Assembly (NCBI GenBank): GCA_958510825.1
Contig: OY294047.1
Span: forward strand, 51,071,365 to 51,135,364
Length of the DNA: 64,000 nucleotides
Source: Brachypterus glaber
Taxonomy: Eukaryota > Arthropoda > Insecta > Coleoptera > Kateretidae
Direction: 5' to 3'
The position numbers and the translations under genes are program-made. The notes beneath the pieces were generated by a model that was not told the origin of the DNA, did not search any database, and was given only the letters and a program-made list of their open reading frames with translations. This document shows, in pieces, positions 53,158 to 64,000 of the stretch. How positions within the stretch are numbered: the stretch's first letter is position 1; each line of letters starts with the position of its first letter.

Positions 53158-54013
53158 TCTCGATAGCCTTTAAGAGAGGGAATCATGTATTTTAAGAAAC
53201 ACATGTATCAGCATTAAAAATAAACAAATAGACAAGAATTTGTCAACTTGACAAACATAAACCTCCTAGAAAATTCTACACTGAAAATAATTTTGCACCG
53301 ATGAACACTTTATTGTATCAATGCTTAAAATTCCTTGCCTTTATGCATAAATTCATTATAACAACAAGTTTTTTTATTAAATAAATTTTACATTAAGACA
53401 ACCAATTTTAAGTATTGACATAATAAAAATTTTATTGTCACAATTAAAAACATACATCGGTGCAAAATCAATGTAATTTTATTGATTTGACGTTCATTTT
53501 TATTGATATCACGTCAATTTTTGTTTCAGTGTACAATCTTTTCATTAACCCTTGTAGAATGTGTCAGTTCATATTATTTATACAAGTAATAATTCGGTCC
53601 AAACAGATTCCAAAATAGTAATTACGAAGTTTATATTTAATCAATTAACAGAGTTAGCTGTGACAGTTTTAATAAAGGAAATGTTTGTCTGTTTGTACGG
53701 AAACCTCATTGATGTCGATTATGATTATTTGGTTGTAGCAAATAATTGAATTTAACATGTTATTAATTATAATTGAATCTGGATGGACGGGAATCTGACA
53801 CTGCAAATATTTCTAAAACTAGATGAAACGTTGCAAGCACCCTGTCAAAACATCGGCACTATTGTACACTAGAGCCATCTAGTTTGCAAATTTTAAACTA
53901 GGTGTTTTGTTTGATTTTAAATTCTGTATCTTTAAAACATATTCTAGCAAAAAACTGTATATAACATTTTTTATAGGGCTTAAAAAGAGCTGTTATTTAA
54001 AATATAATGTTTT
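53158..54013. other. non-coding stretch
   Basis: 53280-53525 has TTTTATTG/CAATAAAA pairs and two GCACCGATG/CATCGGTGC phrases (53296 and 53455) in inverse orientation, suggesting another small inverted-repeat element of about 170-250 bases. No gene. Confidence 0.4.
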
Positions 54014-54492
54014 GAAATCGGGTTATAAATATGTGAGATATGCTAAAAAAACCTTTTACTGCTTTAAACGTCAATATCTCGAAAACAATGCGTTTTAGGA
54101 AAACGTTGTTTATATATAACATTTTTTGACCAATTTAAAATTATCTTTTATATAAGTGATAAATTAACCAAATACAATAATAATTGTCTTAAATATTAAC
54201 AAAAAACGCTAAAAATAGGAGTTTTACCCTATTTTTACCCCCTTACCCCTTATCGTTTACCCCCAAAATCTAATCAGCTCTTCAGAATACGATAAGAAAC
54301 AATATGCAAGTTAGAGAGTTTACACCCAGACAGACAGATAGACAGACGGACGCAAAATTTTTTTTACTGATTTCGAATGGTCTAAAACGTCGAGAAAATG
54401 TGAAAAAAACGTGGTCAAAATTTTTGACTTTTCGGCTAGGTTTGGTTAGATACATCGGCACTCTTAGTAGCACTAAGTGCTGATGTAATTAA
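54014..54492 (+). repeat. dispersed repeat C, copy 2 (uninterrupted)
   Basis: The same sequence as 10711-11533 without the retroposon. The intact target CTCTTCAGAATACGATAAGA near 54279 is the empty-site reference for that insertion. Confidence 0.8.
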
Positions 54493-55242
54493 AATGTAAA
54501 TACATGTATTGACAGTAACAGTTATTAAATATTTTGATTTTATTGTTCACAATTTAGGGCTTTTTTTAGTATTTAGTTTGCATATTAGAAAAGTTTTTTT
54601 CAAAGTAAATATTATTGAACATTATTTATGCGTTTTAAGGTTCCTACGTTCAAAAACACCAATTTTTGTATGTTCGTCCTTTCAGTTTTCTGGAGGTTGT
54701 ACCATTTTCCGGGCGAAACCCAAGGGTTTTACCAAGGGATGAACCTCTATAAAATATTTATACGGACTTTCGAGATTTTAATATAACTTTCGAGATTTTC
54801 GACATCTTAGATTTTTGAGCTTTTTTGTTTTGTTTTTGATAAGCGCTCAAAAAAAAAAATCAGTCGAAGATTTTGACTCAAAACCCGAAATCTTATCACT
54901 TAGTTTCAGACGATAATTATTTTACAAATAAGAACTGAAAATTTTCTGGTTTAGACCATTGCAATGTATTACGAGGTCTCCAGGGCACATATATTATTGA
55001 TTGGCCAGTTGAAACATACATTTACGGAATGCCTGGAGGTATCTCTGGCCTGTGTATGTATTTGGGACGTAGAAATAGGACGTTAGACCAGCAAAAATGT
55101 CCCTGAAGCTCACTGGAAATGCATTTATGGAATTTGCACTTGGTTGTTGTCTCAAATACCGATGTTTGAACTGCTCTACTTTTCTATTAAAAAATCTTTG
55201 GAAAAATATTTTGCTTTTTCTTATATCCACACTAAAAAAGTA
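54493..55242. other. non-coding stretch
   Basis: No gene recognised. Confidence 0.35.
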
Positions 55243-55573
55243 GTTATTTATGGTACTAGTGGGTAAAGTAAGATATTGCCCATGATAAAATTAACCTGCG
55301 AGGCGTCAGCCAAGCAGGTTAATTTTCGAGAAGGCAATATCTTTATCCATGAGTGCCATACAAGGTTTTATCCAATAAATAGCTTAGAAATTCAAATTTT
55401 TATTAAAAACTTTAATGACATTTATAAGAAAAAAATTTGACAAGTGACAGTTGAGTGGGTAAAATAAATAACTATCCAACCAATAAAGTAAAAGCCACGC
55501 GGGGGTTAATATTGAGTTTATCTATTTAAAATAAAGCTGGTAATTGTCTTATTATCTGTATGTATTGGATAAA
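55243..55573 (-). repeat. dispersed repeat B, copy 3
   Basis: Minus-strand copy with the full hairpin (GCCCATGATAAAATTAACCT facing AGGTTAATTTTCGAGAAGGC). Confidence 0.75.
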
Positions 55574-55967
55574 TTAAATTTTTATTATATTAGTTTACAT
55601 GTGATAATAAATAAAATTAGGTTGTATACCGGATTTTTTTACAAAATTACATAATATTCCATACGGTTAAATTAGATGTAAACAATAAACTTTTGGTATT
55701 CTCTTCTTGAATGGATAAACATTCAATTTTTAATATTAAATTCCCCTGATATAGATTATTTTGTTGCCCATATGTTTACCGGAAATTTATTATTCCTCTA
55801 AGGAAATAATAAATAAACACTGAGAGCTCGTTGCCGTAGTAGGTCCTAAACGTTTTTGCTTCTATGGAACCCCACGAAAGTTTAGTAACCATTCAATGGT
55901 TGTTACAATTACTAGAACTATAACAATGTTAAGTATTACTAAATAGAATCTATAATTTATTTGAGGC

Positions 55968-55968
<1 letters not shown>
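55574..55968. other. non-coding stretch
   Basis: No features recognised. Confidence 0.35.

Positions 55969-56033
<65 letters not shown>
55969..56033. repeat. (TA)n microsatellite
   Basis: About 32 uninterrupted TA dinucleotides. Length in the assembly may be unreliable. Confidence 0.95.
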
Positions 56034-56036
<3 letters not shown>

Positions 56037-56330
56037 CAGTATTATTAATTTGAGTCATTTCGCCTCAATGACTATTTATATCGATAAAAAATCTAAAACA
56101 GAAAATAAAATTAAAATGTTCTTATCAGGCGCACCTATTTCTAGATGCGCTGGTAAGGTATTGCGTTTAAAATAATACTTATCTGCTATATCTTTTTTAC
56201 TTAAAAAATATTATTAGTCAATACCTTACCAAAGTTTAAAAATTTTGTCTAAATAAAGAATTTTCAATAAAATTCTTGATAAATCGTTAAAATAATTAAA
56301 AAAGAATGAAAAACTGAATAAAAGTTAACT
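56034..56330. other. non-coding stretch
   Basis: No features, apart from a CCTTACCA/TGGTAAGG inverse pair (56152 and 56225). Confidence 0.35.
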
Positions 56331-56372
56331 TCTAACGTTTCAGGATCTAATCTGATCCCGTTTTCAAAGAAA
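56331..56372 (-). ncRNA. fossil hammerhead-like motif
   Basis: Minus strand: TTCT, then TTGAAAAC, stem GGATC/GATCC around AGATTA, then TGAAACGTT and AGAA. The layout of stem I (TTCT/AGAA), stem II and GAAAC-GTT copies the Penelope-type hammerheads. Two invariant bases are lost (C3 to T, G8 to A), so it cannot be active. It may mark a third decayed Penelope-like end. Confidence 0.35.
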
Positions 56373-57374
56373 ATTATTAGTTTTTGAAAGAATTTGTGCA
56401 ATATTTGGCTTTATCAATCAAAATATGACAAATGTCAAAATATGCCATTTCGAGGTAATTGAAAAAAAGACACCTGTAACAATAAAAAGGTGTAGAGAAA
56501 TTAATTTGGAAAAGGCGTTTTTGTTAAAAACGTGTAGAGAAGTTAATTTGGAAAACACTTTTATGAGTATTACTGTATGTGAATGTTAACTAAACATTCG
56601 TTTGCAAAAACGTTTAGTATTTACTACGGTAACGAGCTCTGAGTGAAGTTACTTTTTTGAGAAAAAAAATGGCATTGGTAAATAAAAAGGCTAGCCCATT
56701 AAACAGGCTTAAAACAGCTACTAAATAGCCATTTTAAGCCTAAAGTTTATAGAGAAATGTTCTCTCTCATTGAATTCAAAACCTTATCTTTGACATTTTC
56801 TTTCAGTAGAACCACGATTTTGTGTGTTTGTTTTATCATAAATTAAACATTGTACTCCCCACATTTTTAATAGCTATAAATCCTTATTATCCCGAAGGAA
56901 CAGTGGCTCTCAGTGTACGCCGGGACGTTGATGCGAAGTGCATCCTGTGTTTGTTTAGAGGGAAGATATTCTCGCCCTGATTTATTTTGCTTAGAGGGAA
57001 TTATGATAACGTTTTCAGACATTAAAAATAGATTTGATAAACTATGGGACAGGAAAATTGTATTGGGAATTTCACAGGGGATAATTATTTTCGTAAATCC
57101 CTGTTTATTAGAATAATAGTGATAAAAGAACGACTTATAGGTCAATAACTTCTGCAAAATTAAACATATATAGCTAAAAAACGCACTTAAGAGTATTTTC
57201 TGTACTAATATTACAAGTAGAAGAGTGGATTATATTTTTAGATACATTTTACAAATGTTAATTCCATTGATTATACACCCACTGTTTTATTTTCCTTCAC
57301 ATTCGATTTCCTTGGTTCAAAATTTAAAAAGTAATAAAATAAATGGTTCTACATTATTATTACATACCGAGTTA
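56373..57374. other. non-coding stretch
   Basis: Short frames on both strands near 56870-57160 overlap each other and have no domain. No gene accepted. Confidence 0.35.
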
Positions 57375-57376
57375 TA

Positions 57377-58084
57377 CAGTGCGGTCCAAAAGTCGCCCAA
57401 CTTTTGAACGAGTTGAGATATCGACTTCAAATTTAGAACTCTTAAATAAGACAACTTAAACTATCTTTTAGCATATATTTGATATTTTCAGCTCTTAAAA
57501 TGTGAGTAGGGTTGCATGGGGGGACATTTTTTTTAAATGGAAAGGGGGGTCGTGTGATACATCATTTTAAAGCTTATAAAATTCTCTATTTAAACATTAA
57601 CATTTTTAATTTTTTTTTAAATGTTTTTTAAGGTTTTGATTTTTCAATTTTTTGTGCTAAAACATTCGATTTTTTAAGTTTTTTTTTTATAAATTTTTAT
57701 TTATGTCAACTAAAATTAGTTTAAAAGTATAATTAACATTTTTTTATGATGAAATTAGTTATTTTTAAAAAATTATTTGTTTTTTTTAGAGGAATTTTGA
57801 CATTAATACCCATTTTCAACCCCATTTTAAACACATTTTTTTTTAATTTAAAAATATGGAGTTAAATGGAGAATTTTATGATTTAAAATGATATATTACA
57901 CGACCCCCCTTTCCATTTAAAAAAATGTGCCCCATGCCCCCCTGCCCACATTTTAAGAGCTGAAAGTATTAAATATATGCTAAAAGATAGTTTAAGTTGT
58001 CTTATTTAAAAGTTTCAAATTTGAAGTCAATATATCAACTGGTTCAAAAGTTAAGAGGGGGGGGGTGACTTTTGGACCGCTCTG
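57377..58084. mobile_element. TA-flanked MITE with long TIRs (Tc1/mariner type)
   Basis: 708 bases from CAGTGCGGTCCAAAAGTCGC to GACTTTTGGACCGCTCTG, flanked by TA (57375-57376, 58085-58086). The inverted arms are about 200-230 bases and share AAGACAACTTAAACTATCTT, GGGGGTCGTGTGATA and TTTAAATGGAAAGG. The centre is T-rich with no transposase. It resembles the 3109-3952 element in form but not in sequence beyond CAGTG. Confidence 0.8.
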
Positions 58085-58869
58085 TATACATAGTCTTTAG
58101 TTGTTCTTTCTTTTTTTGCTCATGGGTACTTTTATGAAAATCGGGTAAGTTTTCAGATAAATTTGAGTCACATGGTTTTTAGGTTTATTTCTGTTCTTTT
58201 ATAAAATTTTTAATGGAAAACGGGTTGGTTATAACGTATTTAAAAGTAACAGACACTTATATGATTTTTTTTTTGCTTTTTTTCGGTAACTTTATTTCGC
58301 TCATATTTTCCAAAATATTAATCTGAGGGTATTATGTGCCTGTATTTTTGGAAGCAGCGCGTCGAGATCTATCAACACAAGAACGTCTCTAGCACCAAAT
58401 TCGAAATAACTGATTCGCAACAAATGGTGTTTATGTAATGCATTTTCTTTTAATTAATATCGAATTGACCGAGAATGGGTCGTGGTCGACTTACCGGTCC
58501 AATCGCCCTACTAAACCATCGAGATTATATAAGATTAAATTAACTTACTAAATAAACTTTTCCACAGTTAATATTTGATAAGAAACACGGATATTACTAA
58601 AGTAAAATAGTGTGAGTATTACCAAGTGGCGGACTGGGTACTTAGCAAGGCTAAGAGTCCCGCGAAATGGCCAAAGGGGGGCTCGCAAAATAAATAATTT
58701 CTCTCTTCTTTAAAAGCATGTGACTAAAAAAGGTACCTAGCTAAAGTATGATCCGTTTATATACGTAATAGTGACTCATACACTAAAAAAATTACGTTCT
58801 TGGCTCAAAGTAGTCAACGCTCTTGGCAGTTATTCTTTTAGCTTAAAAGATCTGTATCTTCAAACAAAA
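58085..58869. other. non-coding stretch
   Basis: No gene recognised. Confidence 0.35.
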
Positions 58870-59075
58870 GTATTTATCTTGTGTCAAGAAAAGTATACTT
58901 TAACGCACGGATCTGTGGCTACGAGAAATATGTTTGGAATGTGTGTGCAAGTGGGAGGCCCGTTGTAAGCACGCACGCCTTATAACGCTTTTGAGGGAAA
59001 GAAGAGAGCGCGAATGATTCTTCCCCCTTTCGTCGGAGACTTTGTTTCATGCGGAGAACTATATAGGCGTTGCGG
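58870..59075. repeat. dispersed GC-richer repeat D, copy 2
   Basis: Diverged counterpart of 4490-4690, same orientation, sharing CACGGAT, TGGAATGTG, GCACGCACGC, AAGAGAGCGCG, CCCCCTTTCGTCGGAG and GAACTATAT. Confidence 0.5.
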
Positions 59076-59292
59076 GTAAGGAAGCGTAAGGCGGGAGGTT
59101 GCTTTAAGAATGAATCACTATCACGTTTAAACGAATTAGCCTATTGTTTCTTTTTTAATTAGTCAAAAAATAACAACCTCTTATGAGGACCCTTTCATCC
59201 TTTTTAAGGATGCTAGGAGACAATCAACAAGCCTTTCTAACAGCTAATACAGGTGCCTACAATTTTACGGTTGATAAAATAATTATAAATAA

Positions 59293-59390
59293 TTGCCAGC
59301 AAGGGGCCTGTAGTAAACTTCGGGTGGGGCTTGGGCCGCTTCTGCGGCCCAGCGGCATAGGCCAATCCGCCGCTGGTAATACCTATGCAT
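59293..59390. repeat. G+C-rich double hairpin
   Basis: GGGCCGC-TTCT-GCGGCCC (59333-59350) is followed directly by AGCGG...CCGCCGCT (59351-59374). Two strong stems in an otherwise AT-rich region. No RNA family recognised. Confidence 0.55.
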
Positions 59391-60980
59391 AAAAGATAGT
59401 CTGAAGTTCAAATTTGAATAGAAACTTTTGCATGCATTCTTCATGAGATTAACTTAAAGTTATCCAACTCAAATAAGTTATAAAACACGCACGCAAATGG
59501 ATATTTTCGAGTAAACTTTTAAACTTATTGTCTATTGAATGATAGAACTAGTAGAATTTCAATTTCGAATTTAATTATTTAGTAAAAAATTTTATCATCG
59601 TGTTGTAGGTATGTATGTAACTTTTACTGTACTGGGCCGATTTTAATGGTCGAGGCCTCAAAAGTTTTATCTAAATCACGCGAGTTTACTCGAATATCTA
59701 TATAAAATTCCATGTTTTGGCAATAATATCAGGTACTTTGAGAACCTCTTGCATTATATACAAGATGCAGTAACAGTGTGATTGATCATAGAGGCTTCAA
59801 ACTTCCTTTAATTAAAAATAACCAACAAAAAGTGCTGTAAAATGGGATTTATTTTGTTTATGTAGTATTTTTGTGTATTACTTTTAAATAATTAACGAAT
59901 TAAAGTTGTATGGATAATAACTCATTATTGAAGCTATATAAAAAACTTTTTCAATCATCGTAAATATTTTATTCTAATATCCAGTATGTATTTTTAATGT
60001 CCTTTCACGAATATTAATTTTGAAACTAGAATTACAAATGATCAGTGATTACGACTCCTTTTATTACTTCGGTACCAAAGGTAAAGAATTATTGAATTCA
60101 TACCCAGTTTTTTCTCGTTTTTTTTTATCTTTTCTTTACATTTTTAAGTCTAAATATGCGCATTAAAAAAAATACGTCTGTAGGTCTGCCTGTATTTTTC
60201 TCAGTAAATACGATATCTCTATTTGAATACTAGCTATCGTTAAACGGTTTTTGAATAATGTTTTTTAATCTAAAGAGGAAGAATTCGTAAGATAATCTAA
60301 GGGAAAAACTAACCAGATAACACGCTTCCACAAAAAATGAGCTTTTCGGTAAGATTTCTAAAATTCCTGAAAAATCTTCGAAAATTACCGACATTTTTGC
60401 CAAGATTTTTATGATTTTTAAATAAGAAAGAAAGACATTTAAAAATTTGTACAGGGACTTTCTGTAGTGGTTCACCCCTACCAACAAAATTAGTACCAAA
60501 TTTAAAGTTTCTCTAGTTCTTGAACAAGGGGTTTTGCAAAAAAATACAAAAATGGCGATGATTTTCCCAAAAAATCAATTTTCAATGTTCAGAAAATTAT
60601 TTTTTTCGGCCGGAAAAATAGATATTTTCGTTCAAATAAAAATCCCTTCGTTCACGAACTAGCTATTGTAATTAGGAACAACACCTAAAAATTTCAGATT
60701 GGTCGGTAAATTGGATTTCGAGAAAAAGTGGTCACCGAAAAAAAAAGCGTTTTGGGGCAAGGGCCATGGTTTCCACAATTTTCCGAATTTTCCAATAAAA
60801 AAACACAAACACATCAAAACATATACTATTTGATATTTTGTAGGTCGTTCAAATAAAAATTAATAAAAATTACATACCTGAAAAAAATCAATTAATTTTC
60901 CCGAGCCAAAATGTATAAAACCCCTTAAATAGTTTGTCATACGAGCCGGCGAGTATGACGGTCTCGCGAGCGCGGAATGA
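59391..60980. other. non-coding stretch
   Basis: No gene or repeat recognised. 60540-60800 has repeated AAAATCAATTTTC and GAAAAA phrases only. Confidence 0.35.
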
Positions 60981-61160
60981 CTATTCCATACGTGTTGTAG
61001 ACTATACTTTTTCTTCGACTGCAAATATGAAACACTGTATGCTTTAAACTGCGGACAATGTTAAAAAAAATGTTTTTTGTGACTCGACATTGTAAATGCA
61101 ACAAAACACATATTTTTAAATAAAGCAATTAATGTTATTTAATAATTTTATCAAGACAGT
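60981..61160. repeat. dispersed repeat E, copy 2
   Basis: Matches 42205-42378 in the same orientation with few differences. Its left flank (GAGCCGGCGAGTATGACGGT) is unrelated, so the left boundary of the shared unit is near CTATTCCATACG. Confidence 0.75.
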
Positions 61161-61741
61161 ACTTAAAAAAGATTTTTATTTAGCACATATTTACAAATTA
61201 TAATGCAAAAATTGAAGGTTATGTCAGATTGTTGTGACATATATCAGGTTTAAATATTTAACAATAGATGGAGCAGTTTTAATTTTTTTTTAAATAAATT
61301 GATAAAAAACTGGTCCAATATTAAGAAAAACTAATAAACTTTAAAATTTTAACGCAATACTTTAAATTGCATTAAATTATTCAATATTTCATGGTAAAAT
61401 ATACATATTTTTGCTAATTTTGGTACAGTTTTCTTTACTTTTATAAACAAGAGATGGCACTACATGTGCTCATTCTAACACTTGATACGGAATATTCATA
61501 CCGCTAGAATGGATTAATTCTGTGTTTGAAAAGTGTGTGTATTTGCTTACATTCTAAAGCAGTCGTAGAAAAAACTTTATTTTGCCGTAGTTTTGTGTGG
61601 TGCACCCGTATAACGGTTCTTCTAGCTTTACAAATGATTTCCCATGGTTTTCCGATAGAAAATCTTACTTTGTAAATACTAAAGCGGTTTTCCATCATTT
61701 ATAATTTGTGGCTGCTAATTAGGAAGTGTAATTCGTTCAAA
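61161..61741. other. non-coding stretch
   Basis: No gene recognised. Confidence 0.35.
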
Positions 61742-62138
61742 TACGATCGAGTGCGTTTAAAAAGGCATTAAAGTAGAAATGAATTTACTACCTGTACAAT
61801 AAACTTTCGGCAATTCGCCGTAGGTAAAGTTTAGCCGTTTTGGCCAATTAACCACTTACTTATTCACTTCAGTCTGCTGAATCACGTGTTTCGAAAACTT
61901 TTATTGACCACATCAATCACTTGGGACAAAAAAGAACCGCCAGCCGATACATTAAAAACTTTGTTGCCGGAATGACCCTACGATGTAATAAAAACCTCAA
62001 ATCGATCAGATTTACAAATTATTAACTGGCAATACGAGTTATTTCAAACACAACTGTGCATTATTGAATGGGTTTACGGTTTTCTAGCGAATCATCAATC
62101 ATTTAGTTGGTTATTTCTTTTAACAGAAATATCGTACG
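61742..62138 (-). repeat. dispersed repeat G, copy 2
   Basis: Inverse of 50841-51244, separated from it by about 10.5 kb. Confidence 0.8.
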
Positions 62139-64000
62139 TATTAATTTACTACATAGTTTTTAGACGTAGAAAAATCTTTTGTATTATAAAAATTTCTTTT
62201 TTATTCGATTGATTCTAAAAGCGGCACTTTTTGTTCATGTTTTACGGGCGAAAAGTTAAACTTTGTGGCCCTAGGGCCAAAAAGTTGTTTACTTCTACCT
62301 TTACTGTAATATTTATAAAGAAATATGACCTTTTGGTCACTTTAGTCTTGAACTAACTGTTCTTTTTGACCAGATACAGTTATTATAATCATTACATACA
62401 AAATAAAAATTTCTTCTATAACCTCAAAATATATGTTAACTGATTTATTTATTCATCCACTAAAATAACTTAAAAACACAAAATTTCAATTGTAAAATCA
62501 ATTTCAATATTTATAATATTCATAGAACAGTTTTGGAAGTATTATTTTCATAATAGACACATTTTAACAGAAATTTGGTGATAGCTATAGCTATAGCTTT
62601 TTTGGTTTGAAAATACAACCGCACGCAAAAGAAACGATTCAATTGTTTTTTTTAGAGATTTGAGTGGATAGCATTTAGTCATGGATAACTAGATAAGTAA
62701 TAAGACAGGAAAAAGAAATATTTTTTGCAATTTAAAATTAAGTATATTTTAATAATTTATTATAATTAGTAACAATCGAATAAAAAATATTGTATAATAC
62801 ACGGGCAAAAGGTTAAATTTCGATTTCGTAGGTTTATTACCCTCGGCTTCTAAAAACCTAATTTATTTAACGGTGTTTAGTCACAGCCAGACTATTTTAT
62901 GTTGAAAATATCTATACTGCGAAACCGTTCTACATATTTAAATTGATTTAAATTGAATATTTGATGTTTGTGATGTACTTTTGTGGGTTAACCACTTTTT
63001 TATTTGTAAGGTTATGTTAGTAAGAAATTATATTTAGTTGAAACGATTAGAGAGACTCGCTTTAAGTCTCTAATACTTGTACCTGGTCAATAAGAACGAG
63101 AGTTAAGTCCACTTTAATTTAGTGTCCAAAAGGAAAATTTGAAGAAGAAGAAGTTAAAAACGTTGTAAAATTTGTTCTAACATTGTACCACATTTAAAAT
63201 ACTACGGCTAGATTGAAAAAACAATTGTAAATGCAAACCTGTCATTTCAGGATTTATTTTTTTTCGCGATTCTTTTATCTTGATTTAATTTTAAAATAAT
63301 ATGCAAAAATGGATATATTTACACAGAGTATTTAAAATACTAAAAATATTAAAAAATAGTACTAAGGGTTCATATCTTAAATACGTATTGCAAAATTTTG
63401 CAATTTGGAACCCCCTTCCCTATCGTAACTCTAAGCAATAATTAACAAAACAATGACACATTTTTAAAAAATTGTTTTATGGTAATAATCTGCTTTCTCA
63501 TTAATAGTTTTCCACTTTTTCCCCTCAACTTACTTTAATTCTCTCTCATTTTATATTTTCCTTCATAATTGTACATTTCAGCTTCAAAGCTTTCAGTCGG
63601 CGCTTTTTACATTTATTTAGTAAAAGAAAAGCGCTTTGGAAAATTATTATTTTTATTTTGAAGTTGTAAGCATCATACGCCTTTTGTACACACATAAAAT
63701 CGTAAAATAACAAGAGAAATTCCTTAAAAGCAAAACTTTATTATCAAGTAAAATGTGGAAAACAATTAAACCAACATTTTTCATTTATTTTTTATGAATA
63801 TTATTAAAAAGTGAATGGATGTATGCAACTTTTATAAATGAAAACTTTAAATTCGATTTTTTCCTGCAACGCTTTAGCCAAGAGACTTCAAGTTAGATTA
63901 ATATTAAATTTTTATACTAAATACAAACTTTTGTATGCCATTCAAAGATTTTTGCACAAGTAACTTAAAATTTATTACTGAATATTGAACAATTTTGTAT
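62139..64000. other. non-coding stretch to window end
   Basis: AT-rich sequence without a recognisable gene, RNA or repeat copy. Confidence 0.35.

Overview
This window looks like intergenic or intronic DNA from an animal genome, most likely an insect. The grounds are very high A+T, dense nested transposons, tRNA-derived SINEs with an AAAC-type tail, TA-flanked MITEs, a Ty3/Gypsy element, non-LTR elements with microsatellite tails, and Penelope-like elements. I cannot name the species. I find no host protein-coding gene and no bacterial features; all recognisable coding sequence belongs to mobile elements.

Layout. 1-1850: two blocks crowded with ATTGG/CCAAT motifs and a perfect 52-bp palindrome. 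2407-2590: a broken fragment that may come from a tyrosine-recombinase (Crypton-like) protein. 3109-4166: two abutting inverted-repeat elements. 4212-4373: a relative of a hammerhead-ribozyme repeat that lacks the ribozyme. 5080-5300: tandem GACGTC-rich repeat. 5902-7119: an apparently identical 609-bp tandem duplication. 7.8-18.5 kb: dispersed repeats and MITEs. 18800-28968: a complete, young Ty3/Gypsy retrotransposon on the minus strand, with 2.1-kb LTRs, a GTAC target duplication, gag, pol and a canonical -1 frameshift site. 29-33.7 kb: nested SINEs and MITEs, then a Penelope-like element with inverted arms. 36031-37748: a 5'-truncated non-LTR retrotransposon. 38935-39966: a MITE that has received a retrozyme-like insert carrying two direct copies of a complete hammerhead ribozyme. 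40.3-44.5 kb: minisatellites, another SINE and a MITE relic. 49.4-50.7 kb: a second Penelope-like relic. 50.8-64 kb: dispersed and inverted repeats, long-arm hairpins, a (TA)n tract and another TA-flanked MITE.

How it fits together. The most striking theme is self-cleaving RNA. The insert at 39070-39513 has two hammerheads 354 nt apart, so its transcript should release a 354-nt monomer, as in retrozymes. It is flanked by a 12-bp target duplication. Two Penelope-like copies also carry hammerhead-type cores in their terminal regions, and Penelope-like elements are candidate providers of the mobilising machinery. Several nested insertions are dated relative to one another by empty sites inside the window: a MITE inside a dispersed repeat, a SINE inside a MITE, a LINE tail inside another repeat, and the hammerhead unit inside a MITE.

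All alignments were done by eye. Percent identities were not computed and family names are given only where motifs support them.
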